From an uncultured Polaribacter sp. (lineage in GTDB: Bacteria > Bacteroidota > Bacteroidia > Flavobacteriales > Flavobacteriaceae), in contig NZ_CANMUE010000005.1 of the NCBI RefSeq assembly GCF_947500975.1, positions 62,001 through 126,000 of the forward strand: a DNA stretch of 64,000 bases, read 5' to 3'. Below are positions 19,701 to 30,537 of the stretch, piece after piece; position 1 is the first letter of the stretch; every line of letters starts with the position of its first letter. Position numbers and translations under genes: made by a program. The notes below the pieces were generated by a model. That model was not told the origin of the DNA, searched no databases, and saw only the letters and a list, made by a program, of their open reading frames with translations.

Positions 19701-19708
19701 TATTTTTG
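19701..19708 (+). promoter_or_regulatory. -7 element of carA, directly after the rplQ terminator
   Basis: TATTTTTG matches TAnnTTTG and lies 25 bp before the carA ATG. The upstream TTTG box is not evident because the terminator stem occupies that position. The 15-mer TTTTTTATATTTTTG here is identical to that at the rpsJ/rplC junction. Confidence 0.5.
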
Positions 19709-19732
19709 TATTAACAAACACAACTATAATCA

Positions 19733-20851
19733 ATGAAATATCAAACACGAAAAAAAGCCTTAGTTTTATTAGCTGATGGAACAATTTTTTATGGGAAATC
19801 TGTTGGTATAGAAGGTACTTCTACAGGAGAAATCTGTTTTAACACAGGTATGACTGGTTATCAAGAGATATTTACAGACCCTTCTTATTTTGGCCAATTA
19901 ATGGTAGCTACAAATGCTCATATAGGAAATTATGGAGTAAATGATTCTGAGGTAGAATCTGATGGAATCAAAATTTCTGGTTTAATTTGTAGAAATTTTA
20001 GTTTTACACATTCTAGAGCTGATTCTGATGGAAACCTAAAAGATTGGTTTATAAAACATAATTTGGTAGCAATTTCTGATGTAGATACACGTGCATTAGT
20101 TTCTTATATTAGAGATAATGGTGCTATGAATGCAATTATTTCTACAGATGTTGATAATATTGAAGATTTAAAAAATCAACTTGCAAAAGTACCAAGCATG
20201 AATGGTTTAGAGTTAGCTTCTAAAGTTTCAACCAATAAACCTTATTATGTAGGAGATGAAAATGCTGAAATTAAAATAGCAGCTTTAGATATTGGAATAA
20301 AAAAGAATATTCTAAGAAACCTTAGTAAAAGAGGGGCTTATATAAAAGTTTTTCCATATAATTCTTCTTTTGAAGAAATGGAAGCATTTAATGCAGATGG
20401 TTATTTTATTTCAAATGGGCCTGGAGATCCAGAACCACTTGTTCAAGCACAAGCTGTAGCAAAAGAGATTATTAATAGAAATTTACCATTATTTGGTATC
20501 TGTTTGGGACACCAAGTAATTGCATTAGCTAATGGTATTTCTACTTATAAAATGCATAATGGTCATAGAGGAATAAATCATCCTGTTAAAAATTTATTAA
20601 CTGGTAAAGGAGAAATTACTTCTCAAAATCATGGTTTTGCAATTAATAAAGAAGAAACTGAAAAACATTCTAATGTTGAGATTACACATGTGCATTTAAA
20701 CGATCAAACCGTAGCTGGTATTAGAATGAAAAATAAGAATGTTTTTTCTGTTCAATATCACCCGGAAGCTAGCCCTGGGCCTCATGATTCTGAATATCTT
20801 TTTGATCAATTTATCACTAATATTATAAACGCAAAAAATGGTTTATCGTAA
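19733..20851 (+). CDS. carA: Carbamoyl-phosphate synthase small subunit (glutamine amidotransferase)
   Basis: 372 residues. Hydrolyses glutamine to supply ammonia to CarB for carbamoyl phosphate (arginine and pyrimidine synthesis). N-terminal CPSase domain (LADGTIFYGKSVG; FNTGMTGYQEIFTDPSYFGQ), then a class I amidotransferase with nucleophile cysteine in LFGICLGHQ and the His/Glu pair in QYHPEASPGP. carB is not next to it. Its own promoter element lies just upstream. Confidence 0.97.
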   Translation: MKYQTRKKALVLLADGTIFYGKSVGIEGTSTGEICFNTGMTGYQEIFTDPSYFGQLMVATNAHIGNYGVNDSEVESDGIKISGLICRNFSFTHSRADSDGNLKDWFIKHNLVAISDVDTRALVSYIRDNGAMNAIISTDVDNIEDLKNQLAKVPSMNGLELASKVSTNKPYYVGDENAEIKIAALDIGIKKNILRNLSKRGAYIKVFPYNSSFEEMEAFNADGYFISNGPGDPEPLVQAQAVAKEIINRNLPLFGICLGHQVIALANGISTYKMHNGHRGINHPVKNLLTGKGEITSQNHGFAINKEETEKHSNVEITHVHLNDQTVAGIRMKNKNVFSVQYHPEASPGPHDSEYLFDQFITNIINAKNGLS

Positions 20852-20899
20852 CTTTTTGACTATTCGTCGAAATTAAATGGTTTTTGAACATTTGGTAGT

Positions 20900-20929
20900 T
20901 TTGTAAATGATATAATAAATATATATTTG
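20900..20929 (+). promoter_or_regulatory. Promoter of a candidate small RNA
   Basis: TTTG (20900-20903), an 18-nt spacer and TATATTTG (20922-20929) form a near-perfect Bacteroidota promoter in the gap after carA. No open reading frame starts downstream until at least 21148, but an intrinsic terminator lies only ~40 bp away. Confidence 0.65.
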
Positions 20930-20932
20930 AAC

Positions 20933-20999
20933 TGTGGTTGAAAAATCACATTCTTTTTCATAGCAATTTTCCCACTCAATTTATTGAGTGGGTTTTTTA
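20933..20999 (+). ncRNA. Candidate small noncoding RNA, about 65 nt
   Basis: Expected transcription start is near 20933-20938. The product would fold into TGTGGTT-GAAA-AATCACA (20933-20950, GAAA tetraloop, one G-U pair), a U-rich single-stranded linker (TTCTTTTTC), and the terminator hairpin CCCACTCAAT/ATTGAGTGGG (20971-20992) followed by six T. No coding potential. A promoter, two hairpins and a terminator packed in ~100 bp are the hallmarks of an independent sRNA gene. I do not recognise it with certainty; Rfam families such as Flavo-1 should be tested. Confidence 0.5.
20971..20998 (+). terminator. Terminator of the candidate small RNA
   Basis: Perfect 10-bp inverted repeat (20971-20980/20983-20992) followed by a T run. 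It could also serve carA, whose stop is 120 bp upstream. Confidence 0.85.
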
Positions 21000-21279
21000 T
21001 TAGAGACTATTAAAACATTTAAGAATTAACATTTTATATTAAGTTATGTATGAAAGTAAAAAAATATAATTTATTCTTAATCCAAAATGTATTCTTGCTA
21101 AAAATAATTTTATATAGTTAATATAACTTAAGGAGTTATTTGTTTTCATGGTTAGTTTATTGCTTATTATAGTCATTTCTTTACTTTTCATCGTTTTTTT
21201 ATTTATTTTCACTTTAACTTGTTTAAATTTAGTAACTTACAATAGGTTTTTTTTTAAAAAAAATAAAATTTTTATCATT
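20999..21279. other. Gene-free stretch before the giant secreted protein
   Basis: A+T-rich. I see no convincing gene or RNA fold. An in-frame ATG at 21148 would extend the next gene by 44 very hydrophobic residues, but the normal signal peptide begins at 21280, so this part is better read as untranslated leader. No clear TTTG/TAnnTTTG pair was found. Confidence 0.4.
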
Positions 21280-24200
21280 ATGAAACTATTCTTTATTCCA
21301 ATTTTAGATTTTTTTTTAAAAGAAAAAATAAAAAATCAAAATTGTTTTTTGTTTTTTTTATTATTTAGTTTTCAAACTTTTGTAGCTCAAACTTCCTGTC
21401 CAACTGCTCCTGTTTCTCCAACTTATACAAATGATAGTTTTACTGGGAATTTAAATTCTGGAGAAACCGTTTTATTTACTAATGGATATACATATACAGG
21501 AAATGTAAATAGCTTGCCTTCAGGCGCAGTTATTTATGTTTCTGATGGAGCCATATTTACACCGTCATCATTTAATAATCCTCAAGGAACTGTACAGAAT
21601 TGTGGAACTACTAATTTTGGAGGAATAAACCTTAATGCAGGAGTAGTTATAGAGAATTACGGTACAATGAATTTTATTTCTTCTTTAAATATAAACGGAG
21701 CAATAACTTTAATAAATGGAGTAGACGCAAATATGGAGTTTACCAATTCATTTACATTATCTAGTTCGGGTTCTAATTTTACAAATTATGGGAATGTAAT
21801 AGCTAATCAAGAATTAGCAACTGATAATAATACAATATTTACAAATAATGGCTATGTACAATCTATAGGAGGTAATTTTAATCCTAATGGAACAGTTATT
21901 AATAATGGTAAATTGTATTCTATGCAGTTTATTAATATCAATTCCAATTCAGTTCTTACAAATAACTGTAACTTAACAGCAGATAAGGGTTTTAATAATA
22001 ATAGTAGTAATACTGTTAATAATGGATATATTATTGTAACAGGTATAGATGGGTACCCAAACGATTTGTTTCAAAACAATCAAACTTATACACAAGGTGT
22101 AGGTGCTGTGGTTTCTGGTGTTCGATTTAGCAACTTAAGCACAATCAATGGGGCAGGTAGTTATTATTTTACAGGAGAAACTATTAATCAAGGTAATTTT
22201 GGTAATGATGGGCAAGGAATTAATTTTTATGATTCAACAAATACAGATACAAGCCCTTTTGATACCACAAATGTGATACCTGACTCCTCGGTTACATCTA
22301 CATCATTTACACCACCAACATCCACTAGTTATGACGCAGCTAATTGTAGCACAATTGTATCACCCATATCTACTGATTCTTCAACAGATACAGATAATGA
22401 TGGTATACCAGATTTAACAGATATAGATGATGATAATGATGGAATTACAGATTTTATTGAAAGTCCAAATTGTTTTTATTCAGAAGAAGAAGTAGCAGCG
22501 TTTACTGAATTAAATACAACAACAGATTTTGTTTTTCATTCAACAAGATCATATGATTTAATGTTCGATGAAAGTTTTAGCACTTCAACATCATCTTGGG
22601 CACAATTAGCTGCTAACACGGCAGTTTCAGGGTTGTCTTTAGTAGAGCTTAATACAAATGCTACTCATTTAATTGTAGATAAAGTTAGAATATATACCAA
22701 TACCCAATACCCAGCCTCAGTAACTTTTCAGTTAGAAGGATCAAATAATGGAGGAACAAATTGGGAAAGGTTATCTGACCCTCAAGCTTTAAACGTAACT
22801 AATTCTTCTTTTGATTTTAACAACACTGTAAATACTGGAGCGTCATACTCAAGTTATAGAATAGCTGGTGTTGCTGGTACTGCAACAGCAACAGGAAGAA
22901 TAGTAGAAATTATTTTTTATCCTTTAGATTATAATCCAAATTTAAACCCAAAAGATACATGTACAGATGATTCAGATTCTGATACCGTTTACAATCATTT
23001 AGATTTAGATAGTGATCAAGATAACTGTTCAGATGCTTTAGAAGCAGGTGCAACTACAGACAAAACTGCAAATTATAAATTTACGAATACAGTAACTAAT
23101 GGAGAAGATACTAATGCAAATGGATTAGCTGATGCATTAGAAGATACAAGTACATTTACAGGTTTAAACTATATACCAACTTATAAATATGCAAACAATG
23201 CTTTTTATGATGTATGTTTAGATTCAGACTTAGATGGTATAAAAGATATAGTAGATTTAGATGATGATAATGATGGAATTTTAGATACAGAAGAATGCCC
23301 AGCTACCTCATTAAATATTACCTCAGATTCAAAAATGACTGTTCGTTACTGGAAAGGTATTTCAGAAGAGTTATTACTTCATAGTATAGTACCAATTACT
23401 GAAGGAGGGATTTTATTAGATATTGATGAGTATGGTTTACCAATACAACAAGGAACTCCTGATGCAGATTTAGTCTGTGATGCAGTTATAGGTCATACAA
23501 CCTTTCGTTGTGTTTCGGAAGACCCAGCACACCACTTAGAAGTAGTAGTGGCTGATTTTTGGATACAATTTCCGTCAACTTTATATGGTACTACAATAAA
23601 AGTAAGAGTTAGTAATGCTTTAGATAACGGAAGATCACCTGTAGGATCTGGTGCTTGGGTAATTTCTTCTGATTGTGATCCAAATAACTGGATTGATCCT
23701 ACTTACAATATTGCTGAAGATTCAAGTCCTAAAGGTATAGATTACGGCCCACTCTTAGATATGAATAATACAACCAATTTTGTGAGTTCTCAATATGGAG
23801 GAGCTACACCTCCTTTTGGATATGAAAATTGGACAGCTTCAGCAATAACAACTATAGGTACTGGCTATGAAAGAGGTGAGCCATCCGCTTATGAAGCAGA
23901 AATTGTAGTTTCAGAAGCAGGGCATTTTGGAAGACAGTATGTAGTTGATCAATGGATTTCTGCAGGTTTTTCGGGTTTTCAATATAGTGCTGATGGAGGG
24001 GCAACTTGGTCAAATATAGAAAAATCATGGTATAGTTCTAAAGAAACATGTATGATACCTAGTGCAGATGCATCAACAGAGTGCGATGATGATGGTGATG
24101 GCATTCCAAATAGATTAGATTTAGATTCAGATCAAGATGAGTGTAGTGATGCTTACGAATCTGGAGCTACTACAGATACAACAACAGATTATGCATTTTC

Positions 24201-26550
24201 AACCTCAATTACAAATGGAGATCTAAATGCAAATGGATTGGCAGATGTTGTAGAAGATTCAACATTACCAGGAACAGTTAATTATACATCTACATATAAC
24301 ACAATAGCTAAAGATGGTATAAGCAGTTGTCCTGAAGATACCGATGGAGATGGAGTTCCTGACTATATAGATTTAGATAATGATAATGATGGTATTTTTG
24401 ATACAGAAGAAGAAAATTGTTTGCCAAATGATAGTAGATTAGATTTTGATATAACTGGAGATGTATTAGATCCAGATGGTCAGACTTATGGAACTACTCA
24501 GGGGATAGATGTAACAATAAATTATACAGAAAATGACTCAGGAACTTTAACAAAAGGGTTAACTACATCAGATAGAATAACTTTTAACAACAATTATAAC
24601 AATCTTACAACATCAAATGAATTAAGTATATTATTTAGTATAGATCTAACATCTGGAGCGTATTTAGAACTAACAGACTTAGATCAATCTGGAGATTTAG
24701 ATTTTAGTGAGCAGTTTGAGATTACTTTCTATAAAGATGGGGTAAAAGTAGCATATATTGCAGATTTAGGAGCCAATTTGTTAAAAGATGGCAATGTATT
24801 TACAGCAATTACTGGAGGTGCAACCGATGACGATCCAGCAAGTACTTTACGTGTAAATGTGACTGCAAATATAGATCAGATAATTATTAAGTCATCAGTT
24901 GTAGGTAATTCAACAGATACAGACCCAGATACTTTAGGAGCCAATATTAGAGTTCACAGTTGTTATCAAGACACAGATAATGATGGAATAGAGGATAAGT
25001 TTGATACGGATAGTGATGGAGATAGATGTAATGATGCAATAGAATCAGGGCATATAGATTCAGATGGTGATGGTGAAGTAGACGGAACAGGTTATGAAAC
25101 TACTAACGGTACTGTAACAGGTGCTTCAACTTCGTATACAGGTACCACAACAGATGTTACCTTAGTAGGGCCGGATGCGGATAATGATGGTGTTTCTGAT
25201 AGCTGTGATGATATATTTGATGATCATGATGGAGATGGAGTAGCAGATTTCTATGATTTAGATGATGATAATGATGGAGTCTTAGATACTGATGAAGGTT
25301 GTAGTTCTAATTTAATATTAAAAAACATACAAAACACACCTCCAGTAGGAGCTTGGGAAGTTTTTGTATATGATGGTCATTTTGAGATAACCAATGCATC
25401 CAATGCAACAGATGTTTTTTCACATGGTCCAGATGGTACCTCAGGAGAAGCACCAGTACTTAGTGCCCATGGATACTATACCGGTAGTGCTACTTCTTAT
25501 ACATTTAATGAGGAAACCATTAGTTCTTATACAGATCCAACAACAAGTGTTATAGCGTCAGGTGTAGAGTTGGTTGTTTTAGAGCCATTTACCACAAGTA
25601 ATAGCGGAAACTGGTCTTTAGTTTACAAGCGAACTATTGAAAATACAGGAACAGTTACTATACCTGCCGGATCTTATTTAGACGATTGGGCAGAAATCTA
25701 TGTAAACGATATTTTGGTAGCATACAATACATCTTTTTTAGAAAGCTCACCCAATGCATTAACAGCAAATGTTGTTGCAGGTGATAAGGTAGAAATTCGC
25801 TTAACCAACGGTTTGAGTCAAGGAGGCTTTAATTTAACGATAGAAACAAATAGTGAAACTACTTTAAATACAATTTGTGGTATTTTAGACACCGATGGAG
25901 ATGGGGTGCCTAATTACTTAGATTTAGATTCAGATGGAGATGGTTGTCCAGATACTATTGAGTCTAATATTCCTTTAACAAATATAGATTTACAATTAGC
26001 GGACATACAAAACGGAGATGGTACAACTAATACAACTACTAGTGCACTAAATGCTATATTAGATATAGAAGGTATAGATGCAAATAATGATGGTTTAAAT
26101 GATAGTGTAGATGCTGCTCAAGATGGAACACCAGACTATGTTTCTACTTATGCTACTTTTGCTTTGGTAGATACAGAAAACACTTGTACTATTGATTTAA
26201 GTTTAATTAAAACTGTAGATAAGCCAATAGTTAAATTAGGTGCAGAAATTATTTTTACAATAACTTTAAAAAATACTAGTGTGTATCCTGCTACTGAAGT
26301 TCAAGTTAAAGATATTCTTCCAACAGGACTTCAATATAGTGCAACAGGATCAACAATACCAAACAATACAACCTATACTCCATCAACAGGTATTTGGGAT
26401 TTAAGTAGTATGTCTATTGGAAACGGAGACACTATACAGCTAAAAATAGGAGCTACAGTAACTACAGCGGGAGCAATTATTTTAAATCAAGCCGAAATTT
26501 TCACTTATAAACAAACAGACAAAGATTCAACTGCAAATAGTAATAATTAA
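21280..26550 (+). CDS. Giant secreted protein with thrombospondin type-3 repeats and a terminal DUF11 domain, lacking a sorting domain
   Basis: 1756 residues from the ATG at 21280, chosen because it starts a signal peptide (MKLFFIPILDFFLKEK ... FVAQ, then TSCPTAP). Residues ~40-340 are Asn/Gly-rich with recurring NNG/NYG motifs, resembling a beta-solenoid. From ~350 on, blocks of Asp-rich calcium-binding thrombospondin type-3 repeats (for example DTDNDGIPDLTDIDDDNDG; DTDGDGVPDYIDLDNDNDG) alternate with beta-sandwich-like modules. The last ~110 residues are a DUF11 repeat (IKTVDKPIVKLGAEIIFTIT). Proteins of this build usually end in a type IX secretion sorting domain (CHU_C); here the chain stops right after DUF11, and the stop codon lies in a 39-nt palindrome. 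Likely a surface adhesin or a truncated one. Confidence 0.8.
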   Translation: MKLFFIPILDFFLKEKIKNQNCFLFFLLFSFQTFVAQTSCPTAPVSPTYTNDSFTGNLNSGETVLFTNGYTYTGNVNSLPSGAVIYVSDGAIFTPSSFNNPQGTVQNCGTTNFGGINLNAGVVIENYGTMNFISSLNINGAITLINGVDANMEFTNSFTLSSSGSNFTNYGNVIANQELATDNNTIFTNNGYVQSIGGNFNPNGTVINNGKLYSMQFININSNSVLTNNCNLTADKGFNNNSSNTVNNGYIIVTGIDGYPNDLFQNNQTYTQGVGAVVSGVRFSNLSTINGAGSYYFTGETINQGNFGNDGQGINFYDSTNTDTSPFDTTNVIPDSSVTSTSFTPPTSTSYDAANCSTIVSPISTDSSTDTDNDGIPDLTDIDDDNDGITDFIESPNCFYSEEEVAAFTELNTTTDFVFHSTRSYDLMFDESFSTSTSSWAQLAANTAVSGLSLVELNTNATHLIVDKVRIYTNTQYPASVTFQLEGSNNGGTNWERLSDPQALNVTNSSFDFNNTVNTGASYSSYRIAGVAGTATATGRIVEIIFYPLDYNPNLNPKDTCTDDSDSDTVYNHLDLDSDQDNCSDALEAGATTDKTANYKFTNTVTNGEDTNANGLADALEDTSTFTGLNYIPTYKYANNAFYDVCLDSDLDGIKDIVDLDDDNDGILDTEECPATSLNITSDSKMTVRYWKGISEELLLHSIVPITEGGILLDIDEYGLPIQQGTPDADLVCDAVIGHTTFRCVSEDPAHHLEVVVADFWIQFPSTLYGTTIKVRVSNALDNGRSPVGSGAWVISSDCDPNNWIDPTYNIAEDSSPKGIDYGPLLDMNNTTNFVSSQYGGATPPFGYENWTASAITTIGTGYERGEPSAYEAEIVVSEAGHFGRQYVVDQWISAGFSGFQYSADGGATWSNIEKSWYSSKETCMIPSADASTECDDDGDGIPNRLDLDSDQDECSDAYESGATTDTTTDYAFSTSITNGDLNANGLADVVEDSTLPGTVNYTSTYNTIAKDGISSCPEDTDGDGVPDYIDLDNDNDGIFDTEEENCLPNDSRLDFDITGDVLDPDGQTYGTTQGIDVTINYTENDSGTLTKGLTTSDRITFNNNYNNLTTSNELSILFSIDLTSGAYLELTDLDQSGDLDFSEQFEITFYKDGVKVAYIADLGANLLKDGNVFTAITGGATDDDPASTLRVNVTANIDQIIIKSSVVGNSTDTDPDTLGANIRVHSCYQDTDNDGIEDKFDTDSDGDRCNDAIESGHIDSDGDGEVDGTGYETTNGTVTGASTSYTGTTTDVTLVGPDADNDGVSDSCDDIFDDHDGDGVADFYDLDDDNDGVLDTDEGCSSNLILKNIQNTPPVGAWEVFVYDGHFEITNASNATDVFSHGPDGTSGEAPVLSAHGYYTGSATSYTFNEETISSYTDPTTSVIASGVELVVLEPFTTSNSGNWSLVYKRTIENTGTVTIPAGSYLDDWAEIYVNDILVAYNTSFLESSPNALTANVVAGDKVEIRLTNGLSQGGFNLTIETNSETTLNTICGILDTDGDGVPNYLDLDSDGDGCPDTIESNIPLTNIDLQLADIQNGDGTTNTTTSALNAILDIEGIDANNDGLNDSVDAAQDGTPDYVSTYATFALVDTENTCTIDLSLIKTVDKPIVKLGAEIIFTITLKNTSVYPATEVQVKDILPTGLQYSATGSTIPNNTTYTPSTGIWDLSSMSIGNGDTIQLKIGATVTTAGAIILNQAEIFTYKQTDKDSTANSNN

Positions 26551-26574
26551 AATATTATTTTAATTATTACTATT
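26536..26574 (+). terminator. Palindrome over the stop codon of the giant gene
   Basis: A perfect 19-bp inverted repeat (26536-26554 with 26556-26574) around a single base. It contains the last four sense codons and the TAA. Very A/T-rich; could act as a bidirectional terminator. Confidence 0.5.
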
Positions 26575-26696
26575 ATTAAAAAAAACTAGATTTTCTTAGC
26601 AAACGTTTTCGTAATTAATTAAAGACAAATTATTAAATCATTGTGACATTTTGTAATTTAGCAAAATTATTTTTTTTAAGACTTAAATCTAATTAA

Positions 26697-27998
<1,302 letters not shown>

Positions 27999-28020
27999 TT
28001 TTTAATTAATATAAAAAGAA

Positions 28021-28049
28021 TCCTCATATTTTAATATGAGGATTTTTTT
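28021..28049 (+). terminator. Terminator after eno
   Basis: TCCTCATATT (28021-28030) pairs with AATATGAGGA (28033-28042), followed by seven T. Confidence 0.85.
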
Positions 28050-28112
28050 GTGCTAAAGAATGGTTAAATCAACTTCTATTATAAATTGATGTTAAAAATC
28101 TATTATTTACAC

Positions 28113-28143
28113 TTTATAAATCCTTAATAATTTGGTATCTTCG
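28113..28143 (+). promoter_or_regulatory. Probable promoter of gltA
   Basis: TTTA (28113-28116), a 19-nt spacer and TATCTTCG (28136-28143): each box differs from consensus by one base, with correct spacing, 32 bp before the start codon. Confidence 0.45.
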
Positions 28144-28175
28144 CGTGAGTATTCAACAATAAAAACAGATTGAAA

Positions 28176-29462
28176 ATGTCAGATATAGCTAAGTTACAAA
28201 TCGGTGAAAATTCTTATGAGTTTCCTTTAATAAAAGGTACAGAAAATGAAGTTGCAATAGATGTAAAAACTCTAAGAAATGCAACAAATGGTGTAATTAC
28301 AATTGATCCAGGGTATAAAAACACTGGTTCTTGTGTAAGCGGAATTACTTTTTTAGATGGAGAAAAAGGTATTTTAAGATATAGAGGATATTCAATTGAG
28401 GAGTTAGCTGAAAAAGCTGATTTTTTAGAAGTTGCTTATTTGTTAATTTTTGGTAATTTACCAACTAGTGAACAGTTAGAAAAGTTCCATTCTGATATAA
28501 AATCGAATTCAGTTGTTGATGATGATGTTAAGAAAATTGTTGATGCTTTTCCTAAAACAGCACATCCAATGGGTGTTTTGTCATCATTAACTAGTGCTTT
28601 AACTGCATTTAATCCATCTTCTGTTGATGTTGATTCAGAGGAAGATATGTATAATTCAGTAGTTAAAATAATGGGTAAGTTCCCTGTTTTAGTAGCTTGG
28701 ACAATGCGTAAAAAACAAGGATTACCATTAAATTATGGATCTAAAAACTTAGGTTATGTAGAAAATATTATGAAAATGATGTTTGAGCAGCCTAATGAAG
28801 ATTATGTGATTAATCCAATTATAAAAAATGCTTTAGATAAACTTTTAATTTTACATGCAGATCATGAACAAAACTGTTCTACATCTACAGTAAGAATTGC
28901 AGGTTCATCTCACGTTGGGTTATTTGCATCATTATCAACAGGAATTTCTGCACTTTGGGGACCATTACATGGTGGAGCAAATCAAGCAGTTTTAGAAATG
29001 TTGGAAGCTATTAGGCAAGATGGTGGAGATACAAAAAAATACATGGCAAAAGCCAAAGATAAAAGTGATCCTTTTAGATTAATGGGATTTGGGCATAGAG
29101 TTTATAAAAACTTTGATCCAAGAGCAAAAATCATCAAAAAGGCTGCGGAAGAAGTTTTAAATGATTTAGGTATTAATGATCCAATTTTAGAAATTGCAAA
29201 AGGCTTATCAGAAGAAGCATTAAGTGATCCTTATTTTGTTGATAGAAAATTATATCCAAACGTAGATTTTTATTCTGGAATTATATACAGAGCAATGGGT
29301 ATTCCTGTTGAAATGTTTACTGTAATGTTTGCTTTAGGGCGTTTACCAGGTTGGATTGCTCAATGGAAAGAAATGAGAACTAATAAAGAACCAATTGGTC
29401 GTCCAAGACAAATATATAATGGAGAAAATTTAAGATCATTTATACCTTTAGACAAAAGATAA
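28176..29462 (+). CDS. gltA: Citrate synthase
   Basis: 428 residues. Condenses oxaloacetate and acetyl-CoA in the TCA cycle; this is the hexameric-type length. Catalytic histidines lie in ALWGPLHGGANQAVLEML and GFGHRVYKNFDPRA; the C-terminal aspartate motif is in NVDFYSGIIYRAMGIP. The ATG at 28176 is preferred over a TTG two codons upstream. Eno, gltA and the next gene each have their own terminator or promoter. Confidence 0.97.
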   Translation: MSDIAKLQIGENSYEFPLIKGTENEVAIDVKTLRNATNGVITIDPGYKNTGSCVSGITFLDGEKGILRYRGYSIEELAEKADFLEVAYLLIFGNLPTSEQLEKFHSDIKSNSVVDDDVKKIVDAFPKTAHPMGVLSSLTSALTAFNPSSVDVDSEEDMYNSVVKIMGKFPVLVAWTMRKKQGLPLNYGSKNLGYVENIMKMMFEQPNEDYVINPIIKNALDKLLILHADHEQNCSTSTVRIAGSSHVGLFASLSTGISALWGPLHGGANQAVLEMLEAIRQDGGDTKKYMAKAKDKSDPFRLMGFGHRVYKNFDPRAKIIKKAAEEVLNDLGINDPILEIAKGLSEEALSDPYFVDRKLYPNVDFYSGIIYRAMGIPVEMFTVMFALGRLPGWIAQWKEMRTNKEPIGRPRQIYNGENLRSFIPLDKR

Positions 29463-29488
29463 AAAATTATTATTATTTTTATAAATAC

Positions 29489-29518
29489 AAAAGCTTCATA
29501 AATTATGAGGCTTTTTTT
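29489..29518 (+). terminator. Terminator after gltA
   Basis: GCTTCATAA pairs with TTATGAGGC (one G-U pair) in 29493-29511 and is followed by a T run. It lies only 11 bp before the next start codon. Confidence 0.75.
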
Positions 29519-29529
29519 AGCATTATACT

Positions 29530-30444
29530 ATGATAAAATTAAATGTAACGAATGAAACTTCTAGACTTAGAAGCGTAGTTTTAGGAACCGCGCAGAGCAA
29601 CGGTAAACCACCAAAGTTAGAAGATTGTTACGACCCTAAAAGTAGAGAGCATGTCTTAGCAGGAACTTATCCAATAGAAAAAGATATGATTGCAGAAATG
29701 GAAGCAGTTGCTGAAGTTTTTAAAAAATATGATGTTGAGGTATTTAGACCTAATATTATTAATGATTACAATCAAATTTTTGCTAGAGATATTGCTTTTG
29801 TAATTGAAGATAAATTTATCAAAGCTAATATTTTACCAGATAGAGATCAAGAAATTGAAGCAATATCGCATGTGATTTCTCAGATTGATCCAAACAATAT
29901 TATAAAACTACCAGAAGAATGTCATGTAGAAGGTGGAGATGTTATGCCCTGGAATGATTATATTTTTATAGGTACATATTCTGCAGATGATTATCCAGAT
30001 CAGATTACTGCACGTACAAATATTGATGCTGTTATTGCTTTACAAGAATTGTTTCCGCATAAAACTGTAAAATCTTTTGAGTTAAAAAAAGATAATTTAA
30101 ATCCAAAAGAAAACGCTCTTCATTTAGATTGTTGTTTTCAACCCATAGGTGTAAACAAAGCCATACTTCATAAAAACGGTTTTTTAGTAGAAAAAGAATA
30201 TAATTGGTTGGTCGATTTTTTTGGAGAAGAAAATATATTTGAAATTACTAAAGACGAAATGTATAATATGAATAGTAATGTATTTTCTATTTCCGAAAAA
30301 GTAATAATTTCTGAGAAGAATTTTACAAGATTAAATACTTGGTTAAGAGAAAATGATTTTACTGTTGAAGAAGTTGCTTATTCGCAAATTGCAAAACAAG
30401 AAGGTTTATTACGTTGCTCTACAATGCCATTAATTAGAGATTAA
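29530..30444 (+). CDS. Guanidino-group-modifying enzyme (dimethylargininase/arginine deiminase superfamily)
   Basis: 304 residues. The family attacks the guanidinium carbon of arginine derivatives through a Cys-His-Glu/Asp set. All are visible: ECHVEGGDVMPW (near residue 135-147), ALHLDCCFQP (near 198-207) and the late nucleophile LLRCSTMPL (near 297). Start MIKLNVTNETSRLRSVVLG is typical of amidinotransferase-fold proteins. Precise reaction (dimethylarginine or arginine hydrolysis, or amidino transfer) cannot be told from sequence alone. It directly precedes ctlX, another member of the superfamily. Confidence 0.8.
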   Translation: MIKLNVTNETSRLRSVVLGTAQSNGKPPKLEDCYDPKSREHVLAGTYPIEKDMIAEMEAVAEVFKKYDVEVFRPNIINDYNQIFARDIAFVIEDKFIKANILPDRDQEIEAISHVISQIDPNNIIKLPEECHVEGGDVMPWNDYIFIGTYSADDYPDQITARTNIDAVIALQELFPHKTVKSFELKKDNLNPKENALHLDCCFQPIGVNKAILHKNGFLVEKEYNWLVDFFGEENIFEITKDEMYNMNSNVFSISEKVIISEKNFTRLNTWLRENDFTVEEVAYSQIAKQEGLLRCSTMPLIRD

Positions 30445-30537
30445 TTTTACATTAAAACCTATTAATCATATTATAAATTCTTTTTTTAGTAGCTGAAACT
30501 ATTTGTTAATATGATAATATTATTCTTATAAAAAGTA

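Noticed and set aside
21148..21279. Upstream ATG that would extend the giant protein by 44 residues
   Set aside because: It would put two hydrophobic segments before a complete signal peptide that starts at 21280.
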